Translations under genes and position numbers: made by a program | In this document: piece by piece, positions 38,130-47,467 of the stretch | Layout of the letters: every line of letters starts with the position of its first letter | Position numbering within the stretch: the stretch's first letter is position 1 | The notes under the pieces: generated by a model | Told to the model about the DNA's origin: nothing | The model's input: only the letters and a program-made list of their open reading frames with translations | Databases searched by the model: none | Assembly (NCBI GenBank): GCA_016213935.1 | Contig: JACQZG010000015.1 | Coordinates: 19,537-83,536 of the forward strand | Length of the DNA: 64,000 nt | Direction of reading: 5' to 3' | Source of the DNA: Nitrospirota bacterium | Lineage (GTDB): Bacteria > Nitrospirota > Thermodesulfovibrionia > UBA6902

Positions 38130-38747
38130 TTAAAAATCTCCTTTGTAAAGGTACACCGTGAAATCATGGGGCATGTAATCGTGCCTCAGCACGGCTTTCC
38201 TGCTCAGCGTCATGCAGTAATTCAGCAACTCTCCGGGATCGGCGTAATACTCCTCATCCTCAAAAAAATCCGCCTTCCTGCTCAGGATATTGAAGGCAAT
38301 GCCGGTTTTGCATAAAGAGAACATGGAATGAATTGTCTCTTTAATGAATGCCTCATGGCCTTCGATTTTCCTGTTGAAGATGCCGGAGGCAAAGACAAAG
38401 TCATACAGAGGGGCAGACACGGCTGACTCGTTAATGTTCCAAACCCTGAACTCTGCCCCGGGATGGCTTTTAACGGCCTGGTTTATCATTGAAGGGGTTA
38501 TATCGGCCCCCGTGTATTCGAAAGACCTGTATCTCGCTTTTAACCACGAATAAAGGTCGCCGAGTCCGCAGCCAACATCAAGGATGCTTCTGCCCTCGAG
38601 GTCTGCCATCTGAGAAAGGACAAGGAACCTCTTCTCCTGCGATTCCCTGCTCCCCCACGCGACAGAGCGTATGTCATTTTCATATTTTTGCACATTATTT
38701 TCATAAAAATTAATCAATCCCCTGAGATTAAACGCGCTTTCATTCAT
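38130..38747 (-). CDS. Class I SAM-dependent methyltransferase
   Basis: 205 residues from ATG 38747, just after the formyltransferase stop; longer readings at 38762 and 38816 overlap that gene. Motif I SILDVGCGLGDLYSWLKA, YTGADITPSMINQAVKSHP, LYDFVFASGIFN and C-terminal HDFTVYLYKGDF mark a Methyltransf_11/23 protein. Probably methylates a sugar of the cluster. Substrate unknown. Confidence 0.85.
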   Translation of the reverse strand: MNESAFNLRGLINFYENNVQKYENDIRSVAWGSRESQEKRFLVLSQMADLEGRSILDVGCGLGDLYSWLKARYRSFEYTGADITPSMINQAVKSHPGAEFRVWNINESAVSAPLYDFVFASGIFNRKIEGHEAFIKETIHSMFSLCKTGIAFNILSRKADFFEDEEYYADPGELLNYCMTLSRKAVLRHDYMPHDFTVYLYKGDF

Positions 38748-38751
38748 ATGG

Positions 38752-39693
38752 CTAAGAAGCATGCCTGCAAGAGATGAATTTTTGCCCGATTGAAAAAGGC
38801 AATGAAGCAAAATCAATCACAGCAGGGGAGCCCTCACGTTGCGTTTTGGGTATATAGACAACGCCGTCCCCGCTCCTTACCCCTATACCGCCTTTATCCC
38901 TGTAACATATTTCGCCGGGAACGGTTTCCGGGGCGGCAGGCAGATGCCCGCCAAACGGCTTACATTGCCAGATGAAATACTTCTCGCCTTCGATAAAGGA
39001 AAAGGCGCCCGGATAAGGGTGAGTAACGGCTCTAACCAGGTTGTAAATATCAAGCGTCGCGGATTCCCAATGTATCAAACCATCCTCAGGCCTTCTCCTC
39101 GGGAATTCAGTAGCTTCAGAATGGTTTTGCCTGTATCGTGGAGGATCCCCATGTTCCAGCAGATCGATAGTCCTTTTTGCCAAATCGGCATACACCAAAA
39201 AAAGCTTATCATGGATATCCTTTATGGTATCCTCAAAAAGAATCTCCACCTCCTCCTGTAAAATAATATCCCCGGTGTCCATTCCATCATCAACATAATG
39301 CACGGTAAGCCCGCATTTTTTTTCGCCGTTTATAATCGCCCAGTTAACAGGCGCCCTCCCCCTGTACTTGGGAAGAAGGGAGGGATGAAAATTAATGGCG
39401 CCGCGCCCGGGGATGCCGATTACTTCGCTTTTCAGCAAATACCTGTAATCCGCGATAATAATAAGATCCGGAGAGATTTCCCGTATTTTTCTTTCAAGCT
39501 CGTCATTCCGTTTCCCCCCAAACTGAAATAACGGGATATTGTTTTTTTTCGCGGTTTCCTTGACGGATAAATAGAGCACGCCGTCGTCCGCGTCGTCAGG
39601 ATGTGCGAACACCGCGGCAACGTCCGTCCTTTTCATGAACTCATTAAGCACAATAACCCCGACTGTATGGTTACCCATAAATACCGTCTTCAT
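38752..39693 (-). CDS. Sugar N-formyltransferase (Fmt/ArnA-like)
   Basis: 313 residues. The catalytic core FHPSLLPKYRGRAPVNWAIINGE with N-F-H and downstream LTVHYVDDGMDTGDIILQ gives the Asn-His-Asp triad of N10-formyl-THF-dependent formyltransferases; DLIIIADYRYLLKSEVI precedes it. C-terminal residues about 205-300 form an Fmt-C-like domain (HWESATLDIYNLVRAVTHPYPGAF). It is not tRNA formyltransferase by context: it lies within the nonulosonate operon, between an epimerase and a methyltransferase. Likely N-formylates an amino sugar. Confidence 0.9.
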   Translation of the reverse strand: MKTVFMGNHTVGVIVLNEFMKRTDVAAVFAHPDDADDGVLYLSVKETAKKNNIPLFQFGGKRNDELERKIREISPDLIIIADYRYLLKSEVIGIPGRGAINFHPSLLPKYRGRAPVNWAIINGEKKCGLTVHYVDDGMDTGDIILQEEVEILFEDTIKDIHDKLFLVYADLAKRTIDLLEHGDPPRYRQNHSEATEFPRRRPEDGLIHWESATLDIYNLVRAVTHPYPGAFSFIEGEKYFIWQCKPFGGHLPAAPETVPGEICYRDKGGIGVRSGDGVVYIPKTQREGSPAVIDFASLPFSIGQKFISCRHAS

Positions 39694-40628
39694 TATTCCC
39701 TCGCATCAAAATCACGGTAGTAATCTATAGTCCTCTTTATGCCTTCCTCCGTCCCTGCAGAAGCCTTCCATCCGAGGAGTCTTTCCGCCTTGCCTGAGTC
39801 TGTAAAAAAGCTGCCGAGTTCGCCTACCCTTTCAGGCTTATTCAAAAACTCTATCTTTTTACCGAGGCAATGCTGGAAGTTGCCAAAGACCGTGTTGACC
39901 GACACGCCTGCGCCGCGCCCGATATTAAAGGTTTCACGATCACCGGAGTACAGAACCTTGAGTGTCACGTCAACAACATCATCAATGTAAATATAATCCC
40001 TGAGATGGTTCCCGTCTCCGAATATCACAAGCGGCTCGCCTTTAAGAACCTTATCTGTATAAATAGCGATAACCCCGACCTCGCCGTACACCGGCTGCCT
40101 CGGACCGTAAACATTCGCGTATCTGAGGATAGAGTAGTTGAGGCCGTAGTTGCCGGAAAAGTATCTGACATAATCTTCAGCGCATTTTTTCACAATGCCG
40201 TAGGAATAGACAGGTTTAAGCTCGTCGTTTTCAGCGGCAGGAAGTTTTGAAGGTTTGCCGTACACCGCGACAGAGGAGGCGTAAATGAATTTCGTGACGT
40301 TGACCTCTGCGCTGCATTTTAAAAGATTGATGGTGCTGATTATACTGCTGCGCACATCGCTGAAAGGGTCTTCAAGCATTACATTGAGGTTTATCTTCGC
40401 GGCCTCGTGAATTACATAATCAATGCGGTGTCTCTCAAATATATGCCTGACCGCATTGAAATCACTGACGTCCAGCTCATAAAACTTTGCCGCGGGATTA
40501 ATGTTCTCCTTCTTCCCTGTGCTTAAATCGTCCGCGACTATTACCTCATTTCCGGACTCTGCCAGCCTGTCCGTGATATGAGAGCCTATAAAACCGGCCC
40601 CGCCGGTAACAAGCACGCACTTACCCAT
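39693..40628 (-). CDS. NAD-dependent epimerase/dehydratase (UDP-GlcNAc/Glc 4-epimerase-like)
   Basis: 311-residue extended SDR. VTGGAGFIGSHITDRL, VADDLSTGKKENI, VIHEAAKINLNVMLEDP, YASSVAVYGKPSKLP with YSYGIVKKCAEDYVRY (catalytic Tyr/Lys), RYANVYGPRQPVYGEVG and LLGWKASAGTEEGIKRTIDYY. It resembles GalE/WbpP-type C4 epimerases. It presumably supplies an epimerised UDP-sugar for the repeat unit or the nonulosonate precursor. The start overlaps the end of the following gene's frame by one base. Confidence 0.9.
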   Translation of the reverse strand: MGKCVLVTGGAGFIGSHITDRLAESGNEVIVADDLSTGKKENINPAAKFYELDVSDFNAVRHIFERHRIDYVIHEAAKINLNVMLEDPFSDVRSSIISTINLLKCSAEVNVTKFIYASSVAVYGKPSKLPAAENDELKPVYSYGIVKKCAEDYVRYFSGNYGLNYSILRYANVYGPRQPVYGEVGVIAIYTDKVLKGEPLVIFGDGNHLRDYIYIDDVVDVTLKVLYSGDRETFNIGRGAGVSVNTVFGNFQHCLGKKIEFLNKPERVGELGSFFTDSGKAERLLGWKASAGTEEGIKRTIDYYRDFDARE

Positions 40629-40650
40629 TTAGTTCCATCTCCGAAAAATA

Positions 40651-41703
40651 TCACTCAAGATGGGAATCCTTTACCGGGTCCCCGCGCTTCAGGCTCACCT
40701 TAAAGGTTTTGCCGATAAACTTATCAATATCCTTCGGCAGCAGGCCGAATGCCGGCTTGCGTATCGCTATGCTCTCCATTGTCATCTTGTCGCCTATTGC
40801 AAGATCCCTGTCAGCAACGATTCCCACCCTGAACTCGTCTCTGTGCTCCATCTCGCTTTCAGAAGGAACCAATGCGTCATTGCCCATCCGCATCTCGGCA
40901 AAACGCACCTCGCGCACAAGTTCTTTGAGCTCATCAGGAGTACTGCTGAAACGGTGGTCAGGCCCCGGCAGGCCTTTATCAAGCGTAAAGTGTTTCTCTA
41001 TTATGCAGGCACCAAGTGTGGCCGCCTGCACCGCGGCGGCCCATCCCTCCGTATGATCGGAAAATCCTACCGGCACCTTGTACGCGTCTTTGAGCGCTGC
41101 TATCTTTCTGAGGTTGGCATCCTTCGCTTTTGTGGGATAGCTGCTCACGCAGTGCAGAAGGGCTGCGGGGCTCTTCCCTCCTTCCCTTACCGCGGAGAGG
41201 GCATTGGAGATATCCTCGCTTGTGGACATGCCTGTGGAAATTATGACCATTGCGCCTGTACTTCCCATATATCTTAATAACGGAAGATGAGTGATGTAAT
41301 CAGAGCCGTTCTTTAATGCCTCAACGCCGTTTCTTATTAAATCATCAACCCCGTTCTCAGAGGTGGGGGTGGACATGAAGACGATGCCGAGATCATCACA
41401 AAGCCTTTTAAGCGGAGCTATCCACTCATTCTTGAATTCGCTGCGTTTGCATATCTCCCATAATGGTTCCGTTATCTCTTTGCCCTGACTGACGTATGTA
41501 TACTGAATGCTCCTGTCCGTGAGAAAATCCTCGGTCAGAAAATTCTGAAACTTGACTGAATCAGCCCCTGATTCGGAAGCGGCCATGACGGATTTTTCAG
41601 CGAGTTCATAGGAGCCGTTATGGTTGAGGCCTATCTCGGCAATAATGAAGGCCGGAGAACCGGCGCCTATCGTATGATCTTTCAGCTTAATGGAATTCAT
41701 CAT
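40651..41703 (-). CDS. pseI: Pseudaminic acid (nonulosonate) synthase
   Basis: 350-residue NeuB-family enzyme that condenses a 2,4-diacetamido hexose with phosphoenolpyruvate. TIM barrel: FIIAEIGLNHNGSYELAEKSVMAA, SVKFQNFLTEDFLTD, FMSTPTSENGVDDLI, ALKNGSDYITHLPLLRYM, VIISTGMSTSEDISNAL, LLHCVSSYPTKAKDANLR, GFSDHTEG and IEKHFTLDKGLPGPDHRFSSTPDEL. The C-terminal SAF (antifreeze-like) domain spans about 290-350 (VADRDLAIGDKMTMESI). The subtype (Pse rather than Neu or Leg) is inferred from pseB, pseC and pseG in the same operon. Confidence 0.93.
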   Translation of the reverse strand: MMNSIKLKDHTIGAGSPAFIIAEIGLNHNGSYELAEKSVMAASESGADSVKFQNFLTEDFLTDRSIQYTYVSQGKEITEPLWEICKRSEFKNEWIAPLKRLCDDLGIVFMSTPTSENGVDDLIRNGVEALKNGSDYITHLPLLRYMGSTGAMVIISTGMSTSEDISNALSAVREGGKSPAALLHCVSSYPTKAKDANLRKIAALKDAYKVPVGFSDHTEGWAAAVQAATLGACIIEKHFTLDKGLPGPDHRFSSTPDELKELVREVRFAEMRMGNDALVPSESEMEHRDEFRVGIVADRDLAIGDKMTMESIAIRKPAFGLLPKDIDKFIGKTFKVSLKRGDPVKDSHLE

Positions 41704-41737
41704 GCAAATCTTTTAAAACCTGACTGGCAGGCAAGGA

Positions 41738-42520
41738 TCATTTATCTCCCGAATCAAGCATCTTTTTGTCTTTTAACAGCGATATTTCGTATCCTTCGTT
41801 TCTTGAGAACCCTTTATTCATTTCCAAAAGGCCCGGCTCTTCCTCCAGAAGCCTTAAAATATCATTCATGTAAAATATCCTGCCCGGCTTATGCAGCCTT
41901 CTGAAGATTTCACGCGCGAAATCGAGATCCTCCTGATGGTCCACTGTCCATCTCATCCACGAAAGGTCTTCGCCTGCCTTGATTATATTAGACAGCCTGA
42001 AAAGCTCGGGATGATCAATTATATACTGCGTGACATGTTCACGTTCTGACGGAAGCCCGGCCTCTTTCCAAGCCTTCTCAAGCGCTTTGAAACTGAAGAC
42101 CTCGGTGTCCAGCCCGTCAGGATAAGAAGGCGGCAATATATTGGCTGCATAATCAAAATCACCCTCTAAAAACTTAAGAATGACCAGGTCCATCACTTCA
42201 GGGTCCAGCATCGGGCAATCCGGGGTTACCCTTACGATCGTCTCCGCCTTGTATTCAATGGCGGCCTTATAAAACCGGTCAAGGACATCCTGTTCGCTTC
42301 CCCTGTAAAATTTTAAATTATTGCCCTCGGCAAACCTGACTATCTCGTCATCGGCCTGTTTCGTGGTTGTGGCGATTATGATATCGTTAACGTATTTTGA
42401 AGCCTTTATCCTGTGTACCAGATGGCCGAGAAGGCTTTCGCCTTCGATCATCATTAAAGTCTTTCCCGGAAGCCTTGTTGACCCCAATCGAGCCTGTATC
42501 ACTGCGGTGGCATTCCTCAT
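41738..42520 (-). CDS. pseF: CMP-nonulosonate cytidylyltransferase (SpsF/PseF-like)
   Basis: 260 residues from ATG 42520 (NATAVIQARLGSTRLPGKTL); the longer reading overlaps the oxidoreductase. The CTP-binding loop is QARLGSTRLPGK; DDIIIATTTKQADDEIVRFA, VRVTPDCPMLDPEVMDLVI and YPDGLDTEVFSFKALEKAW are typical of the SpsF/acylneuraminate cytidylyltransferase family. It would activate the nonulosonate as its CMP ester. The SpsF subgroup rather than classic NeuA is usual next to class III aminotransferase and Gfo/Idh genes. Confidence 0.85.
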   Translation of the reverse strand: MRNATAVIQARLGSTRLPGKTLMMIEGESLLGHLVHRIKASKYVNDIIIATTTKQADDEIVRFAEGNNLKFYRGSEQDVLDRFYKAAIEYKAETIVRVTPDCPMLDPEVMDLVILKFLEGDFDYAANILPPSYPDGLDTEVFSFKALEKAWKEAGLPSEREHVTQYIIDHPELFRLSNIIKAGEDLSWMRWTVDHQEDLDFAREIFRRLHKPGRIFYMNDILRLLEEEPGLLEMNKGFSRNEGYEISLLKDKKMLDSGDK

Positions 42521-42525
42521 TTTAT

Positions 42526-43518
42526 TCACACGGCGAGCAGGGAATTTACTGCCGAGGATTCTTTTATCCTGGCAATAATCTCCTGAACGCGTTTCCCCTC
42601 CCTGAGATTTATTATCGGCTCTTCTTTTCCTTCGATGCACCGGAAAAAATGCCTTGCTTCTTCGATGTACATGTAATTAAAATCCGGTTTTAAGCCTTCG
42701 CCGTAAACATGGCATTCTTTCTCTTTCATGCCATATTGTTTAAGTATGTTTTCATTAAGGTCCCATAACAGCATCCCCTTATCCCCGATGATCTCGCATG
42801 TCCTTCTGTAATGGCTCTGTAAATAATCGAAATGAATTTGCGAAAACGCCCCGTTATCGTGATGCAGGATGACCTCCGCAAAGTCTTCGGTGTCGATCTC
42901 GAGATCGCTCAGTTTTTTAGATACCGCAAAAACGCCGTCCACTTCTCCGGCGATATGCCTTATAAAATCAATTTCATGGCTCGCGTCCAGCACTATTCCG
43001 CCGCCGAGCCTCTTATTTGCTCCATATCCCTTTCTGTAATCCTCGCTCGGGCGCCAGTATGGCAGATAATATCCGACAGATGCCTTCAGGAAGAGTATTT
43101 TCCCTATGGCTCCGCCGTCTATCAGTGCCTTGATCTTTTTGAGTTCTGTTGAATACCTGAGGTTATATCCCAAGAGCACAGTTTTGTTTGCTTCTTCCGA
43201 TATTTTAATGAGTTCATCAATGCCTTCGAGGCCGTCTGAAAGAGGCTTTTCTATAAAACAATGCAAGCCTGCCTTTAGAAGTTTAATGGCAATGGGAATA
43301 TGAAGGCTTGGAGGGGTGCAGACAAAGGCGGCATCGTAACTGTTTCTCCTTAACGCTTCATCTAAATCCGGAACGCCTTCTGCCGATAATTCGTTTTTAA
43401 CATATTCAAGTTTTTCCGCATCGGCATCGCACCCCGTTACGCTGCCGGCTTTCATGGAGATAAGATTCCTGATATGCCTTTTACCTATGGAGCCGCATCC
43501 TACCACCAACAATTTCAT
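42526..43518 (-). CDS. Gfo/Idh/MocA family oxidoreductase
   Basis: 330 residues from ATG 43518 (KLLVVGCGSIGKRHIRNL). NAD-binding loop GCGSIGKRH, AAFVCTPPSLHIPIAIKLL, CFIEKPLSDG (catalytic Lys) and the C-terminal domain GGGIVLDASHEIDFIRHIAGEVDGVFAVS with the D-A-S-H-E-I-D active-site segment. It oxidises or reduces a nucleotide sugar or free nonulosonate intermediate. It starts 8 nt after the radical SAM gene stop. Confidence 0.9.
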   Translation of the reverse strand: MKLLVVGCGSIGKRHIRNLISMKAGSVTGCDADAEKLEYVKNELSAEGVPDLDEALRRNSYDAAFVCTPPSLHIPIAIKLLKAGLHCFIEKPLSDGLEGIDELIKISEEANKTVLLGYNLRYSTELKKIKALIDGGAIGKILFLKASVGYYLPYWRPSEDYRKGYGANKRLGGGIVLDASHEIDFIRHIAGEVDGVFAVSKKLSDLEIDTEDFAEVILHHDNGAFSQIHFDYLQSHYRRTCEIIGDKGMLLWDLNENILKQYGMKEKECHVYGEGLKPDFNYMYIEEARHFFRCIEGKEEPIINLREGKRVQEIIARIKESSAVNSLLAV

Positions 43519-43526
43519 GTTCTTAA

Positions 43527-44906
43527 TTACCTGCTTTCCGGGTGTTTTATCTTGTTCCATGCGTTAAGTTCCTTTATCATATATTCCTGGGCCTTCCATA
43601 ATTCCTCATCGGAAAGTTCCGAAAAATTCACCCTTATTTTCTCGCCCTGTTCCCCGAGGTTGAGTATGTACTCTTCCTCGTCGGCGATCTTACCGAGTCG
43701 TAAAGCAATTTGATATAATTCAGTCCCCGGGTACGGCGTTGTGAAGAATATCACCTCCGGCGCGAGATCTGTTTCCTTGCAGAAATCGATCGTTTCCTGT
43801 ATGGTCTCCCTGTTTTCCCCCAGCATTCCCACCATAAAAGAGGTGTCTGCCCAGCCTAAATGCTTCTTGGTCAGCCTTATGGCCTCTTTGGCCTGCTCCA
43901 CTGTTACGCCTTTCTTCATAACATCCAGCATCCTCTGGCTCCCCGATTCTATCCCATACCCGATCAAAACACAGCCTGAGCCGGCCATTGCTTTGATCAG
44001 GTCTTCGGTCATCAGATTAACCCTTCCGGCGCACCCCCAGGTTATGCCGTTGCCGAATTCGTTCTTGACCTTGTCGCAGAAATCATAGACAAAACCTTTC
44101 TTCAAACAGAATTCATCGTCGGTGAAATGGAAATATCTTACGCCGAATTTATCATACAAGTGCCGCATCTCCCTGATTATGCCGTCCGCTGAACGGTGCC
44201 TGTATCCCTGCCCCATGAAATCATGGTAACAGTATATGCACTGATAAGGGCATCCCCGCGTCCCGTTCATGTTCATTGAGAGAGGCGTCGCCTCTCCTGA
44301 ACTGTTATCAACGCCGCCGTCTATCCACTTGTTTCTGTTTGGCGCTCCAACCGGGTTAATCAGATATATATCCATGGGAAAAAGATCCCATGCAGGCCAC
44401 GGCAATGAATCAATGTCCTGAATCGGTTTCCTGTTCCTGTTTATGACTGTCTCTCCGTCCGGTTTTCTAAACCATATCCCGTCAACACTCTTTAAGGCAT
44501 CCTCATCCTTGCTCAGGGCATCGAGCATCTCTACAACTGTCGCCTCCCCCTCGCCAATGCATACAATGTCAGCCTTTGTTTTGCCCATGATGATATACGG
44601 GATGGATGTGCCTACGCTTCCTCCGATAACCACCTTTTTGTCGGGATGATATTTCTTTATTATTTCTATAAGCCATTTAACATAAGAATATACAGTGACT
44701 ATTGCGCCTATGCCTGCAACATCAAAAGCCGCGTTCTTTATCCTCTCTTCAACCTCATCCCTTTTCCATCTGTGGGCATTTATGTCGAGTACCCCGACAT
44801 CATGCCCCGCATCCCTTGCTGCCGACGCGATATACCCTAATCCGATGGGGAAGACATTCGGCTTTGACCATTCCCTTATGGGAGGGTTAATCAGCAATAA
44901 TCTCAT
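43527..44906 (-). CDS. B12-binding radical SAM protein
   Basis: 459 residues from ATG 44906 (TTG 44912 possible). N-terminal cobalamin-binding fold: LLINPPIREWSKPNVFPIGLGYIASAARDAGHDVGVLDIN, VIGGSVGTSIPYIIMGKTKADIVCIGEGEATVVEML. The radical SAM core has CPYQCIYC (C-x3-C-x2-C) at about residue 230, FHFTDDEFCLKK and GCVLIGYGIESGSQRML. This architecture performs methylations or rearrangements at unactivated carbons. Its presence between the aminotransferase and oxidoreductase of a nonulosonate operon suggests a C-methylation or rearrangement of a sugar, which is inference. Confidence 0.9.
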   Translation of the reverse strand: MRLLLINPPIREWSKPNVFPIGLGYIASAARDAGHDVGVLDINAHRWKRDEVEERIKNAAFDVAGIGAIVTVYSYVKWLIEIIKKYHPDKKVVIGGSVGTSIPYIIMGKTKADIVCIGEGEATVVEMLDALSKDEDALKSVDGIWFRKPDGETVINRNRKPIQDIDSLPWPAWDLFPMDIYLINPVGAPNRNKWIDGGVDNSSGEATPLSMNMNGTRGCPYQCIYCYHDFMGQGYRHRSADGIIREMRHLYDKFGVRYFHFTDDEFCLKKGFVYDFCDKVKNEFGNGITWGCAGRVNLMTEDLIKAMAGSGCVLIGYGIESGSQRMLDVMKKGVTVEQAKEAIRLTKKHLGWADTSFMVGMLGENRETIQETIDFCKETDLAPEVIFFTTPYPGTELYQIALRLGKIADEEEYILNLGEQGEKIRVNFSELSDEELWKAQEYMIKELNAWNKIKHPESR

Positions 44907-44927
44907 TTCCAATATTTCTCCTGTCAG

Positions 44928-46244
44928 TTATGTCAAACGCCTGAAGCCCGCGCCCGAAGGCTCGCCTTTTAAAAGTTTGCCGACGGCGCCGCTGCGGTTT
45001 GCGTCTGCTATTTCCCCGAAAGCGCGGCCGGCCGCGTCTAAATATTCTCTGACATGCGGTTCTTCATGCGCGTACATCGCGTAGAATATATTCGAGGCCA
45101 GAAAACCTTTTTCAAGCATTATCTGGATGAACAATGCCTTCATCTCGGAGGCATTGTCATACTCAAAAGAAAAGTGGCTTAGAGGCGGGATTCCGCCGGC
45201 ATTGATTGAAAGCCCGTGCTTTGCCGCGGCTCTCTTCCACCCGTTCTGAATTTCAGTGCCGACAGCCGTTAAATGCTTTCCGGCGTTTACATCCATGTGC
45301 TTTTTTATGGTGGCCAACGCGGCAACCGGCCCTATCCGCTCGGTCCACATTGTGCTGCTGATAAATGAATTTTGCGCCGCGTCCATTACCGGCCCCTTGC
45401 CGATAACAGCGGCAATCGGGAATCCGTTGCCCATGGCCTTTGAAAAGACCGCAATGTCGGGCATGACCCCGAGCAGCAAATGCGCTCCCCCTGTGTTCAT
45501 CCTGAAGCCCGCCGAGATCTCGTCAAATATAAAGACAGCGCCGGTCTCATCAGCCAGCGCGCGCACTCCTTCAAGAAATCCCGGGGCAGGCTGTTCACTG
45601 CGTATCGGCTCCATCACAATAACACCCAACTCATCTTTATGGGTTTTAACTATTGCTTCGAGTTCTTCTATATGGTTATACCTGAATGGAAACGCTGTTC
45701 CTGCCAGCCCTTTCGGCACTCCCCGAGGGTCTAAGCCGGGGAGGCAATGCTCTCCCAATGCATTTCCGGCTCCAAGGTTAGCGGCCAGATACCAGTCATG
45801 CCATCCATGATATCCGCAAAAGGCGACCTTGTCCCTTCCGGTAAAAGCGCGGGCAATACGCACCGCCACCGCCATTGCTTCACCGCCGCTCCTGGCAAAT
45901 CTGGCCTTTTCCGCCCATGGATGAATCCTGCAAAGCAGTTCCGCAAGCTCAACTTCTTCAAAACAATTCAGAGAACTGCTTGAACCCGCGTCAACAGCCT
46001 CATGAACTGCCGCGTTTACATAAGGGTCCGCATATCCAAGTATGTTCGCTCCGATGCCGGAGATGCTCATATCTATGTATCTGTTGCCGTCGAGGTCCCA
46101 TACCTCCGCCCCTTTTGCTTTACTGTAATACGCGGGCCAGACACCGGATGAGAACATGTCAGGCCGTTTGGATAACAACTGCGTCATGCCGGGTATGATC
46201 TTTTTGGCTCGCGCCTGCATCTGCCTGCCCTTTAAATTATTCAT
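44928..46244 (-). CDS. Class III PLP aminotransferase (glutamate-1-semialdehyde aminomutase-like)
   Basis: 438 residues, fold type I. AKKIIPGMTQLLSKRPDMF, RYIDMSISGIGANILGYADPYVNAAV, ARSGGEAMAVAVRIARAFTGRDKVAFCGYHGWHDWYLAA, FIFDEISAGFRMNTGGAHLLLGVMPDIAVFSKAMGNGFPIAAVIG with the PLP Lys in FSKAMGNG. The family includes HemL, but here it lies inside a sugar operon, so it more likely transaminates a keto-sugar or supplies an amino substituent. Related genes occur beside SpsF and NeuB homologues in other nonulosonate loci. Confidence 0.88.
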   Translation of the reverse strand: MNNLKGRQMQARAKKIIPGMTQLLSKRPDMFSSGVWPAYYSKAKGAEVWDLDGNRYIDMSISGIGANILGYADPYVNAAVHEAVDAGSSSSLNCFEEVELAELLCRIHPWAEKARFARSGGEAMAVAVRIARAFTGRDKVAFCGYHGWHDWYLAANLGAGNALGEHCLPGLDPRGVPKGLAGTAFPFRYNHIEELEAIVKTHKDELGVIVMEPIRSEQPAPGFLEGVRALADETGAVFIFDEISAGFRMNTGGAHLLLGVMPDIAVFSKAMGNGFPIAAVIGKGPVMDAAQNSFISSTMWTERIGPVAALATIKKHMDVNAGKHLTAVGTEIQNGWKRAAAKHGLSINAGGIPPLSHFSFEYDNASEMKALFIQIMLEKGFLASNIFYAMYAHEEPHVREYLDAAGRAFGEIADANRSGAVGKLLKGEPSGAGFRRLT

Positions 46245-47452
46245 GTCCGCGCCCCCAACAATTTCAATATTGTATCCATAACAAACTTCGCGTCTTCATC
46301 CGTCATGGCAGGATAAAGCGGAATCGAAAGGCAGTTGCGGTAATATTCTTCGGCATTGGGGCAATCGCCCCACCCGGTTTTGAAATTCTTCCTGTAAAAA
46401 GGCTGGGTGTGCACGGGGATGTAGTGTACCTGTGTATGTATCCCCTTATTCTTCAGTTCTGTCATGAACTTTGCCCGGTTCGTGCCGAACCTCTCCCACT
46501 CAACAAGCAGGATATAAAGATGAAAGTTGCTGTCGCAGTCAGGAGATTCATAAGGGGTTTTGATATTTTCGATCCTGCTGAAGAATTCGTTGTACATGTT
46601 TACTATCTCGCGTCGGCGCCGCGTGAACCGTTTCAACTTCTTCATCTGTGATATGCCGAGGGCGCACTGCATGTCCGTAATCCGATAATTATATCCGAGG
46701 TCGATCTGCTCGTAATACCACGGGTTGACAACTTCGGATAATTGTCCTCCAATATGCTGAAATGCGTCTTCCCTGTTTACAAAATCTCCGGGAATATTCG
46801 TTATGCCGTGGTTTCTGAGCCTCCTGAGCTTCTTGTAAAGTTCTTCGTCATTCGTCAGAACGGCGCCGCCCTCGCCCGTTGTGATGTGCTTCACCGGGTG
46901 AAAACTCATGACCGTCATGTCTGAAAATGCACATGAGCCGACCGCCTTGCCTCTATAATAAGAACCCTGCGCCTGAGAAGCATCCTCAATGACAAATATC
47001 TTTTTGCCGTACTGCCTGCCTTTCTCTTTTGCCAGGTTAAAGACAGGCTCCATGTCAGCGCTCTGTCCGGCGAAGTCCACAGGTATTATCATCTTTGTGC
47101 TCTTCGTTATCTTCTTCTCTGTCTCGGCAACTGATATGTTGTATGTTTTAGTGTTGATGTCGGCAAAGACAGGCACTGAACCGCAGTATACAGCGCAGTT
47201 TGCAGAGGCTGTGAAAGTGATTGGAGAAGTTACGGCCTCATCCCCCTGCCCCGCGCCTGCGGCAAGGCATGCGATATGGAGCGCTGAAGTGCCGGAGTTC
47301 ACGGCAACCGAATATCTTGCCCCGCAGCTTTCAGCGATCAGCTTTTCAAACTCATCTATCTTCGGCCCCTGCGTGATGAAATCTGAGCGCATGACATCGG
47401 CAACAGCTTTTATGTCTTCCTCATCTATCCACTGCCTGCCGTACGGTATCAT
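46241..47452 (-). CDS. pseC: UDP-4-amino-4,6-dideoxy-N-acetyl-beta-L-altrosamine transaminase
   Basis: 403-residue DegT/DnrJ/EryC1 aminotransferase. PYGRQWIDEEDIKAVADVMRSDFITQGPKIDEFEKLIAE, AVNSGTSALHIACLAAG, TFTASANCAVYCGSVPVFADI, VIEDASQAQGSYYRGKAVGSC, MSFHPVKHITTGEGGAVLTND (PLP Lys in HPVKH) and QIDLGYNYRITDMQCALGISQ. The PITFTASAN and HPVKHITTGEGG wording is typical of PseC. It adds the 4-amino group to the PseB product. It sits 15 nt downstream of pseB. Confidence 0.94.
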   Translation of the reverse strand: MIPYGRQWIDEEDIKAVADVMRSDFITQGPKIDEFEKLIAESCGARYSVAVNSGTSALHIACLAAGAGQGDEAVTSPITFTASANCAVYCGSVPVFADINTKTYNISVAETEKKITKSTKMIIPVDFAGQSADMEPVFNLAKEKGRQYGKKIFVIEDASQAQGSYYRGKAVGSCAFSDMTVMSFHPVKHITTGEGGAVLTNDEELYKKLRRLRNHGITNIPGDFVNREDAFQHIGGQLSEVVNPWYYEQIDLGYNYRITDMQCALGISQMKKLKRFTRRRREIVNMYNEFFSRIENIKTPYESPDCDSNFHLYILLVEWERFGTNRAKFMTELKNKGIHTQVHYIPVHTQPFYRKNFKTGWGDCPNAEEYYRNCLSIPLYPAMTDEDAKFVMDTILKLLGART

Positions 47453-47467
47453 TTCAACTCTTATTTA

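Noticed and set aside
38752..39693. fmt (methionyl-tRNA formyltransferase)
   Set aside because: The catalytic triad fits, but the glycan context and lack of a def/fmt neighbourhood point to a sugar formyltransferase.
44928..46244. hemL (glutamate-1-semialdehyde aminomutase)
   Set aside because: Same PLP class, but it lies in a nonulosonate operon with no haem genes nearby, so a sugar-related role is more likely.
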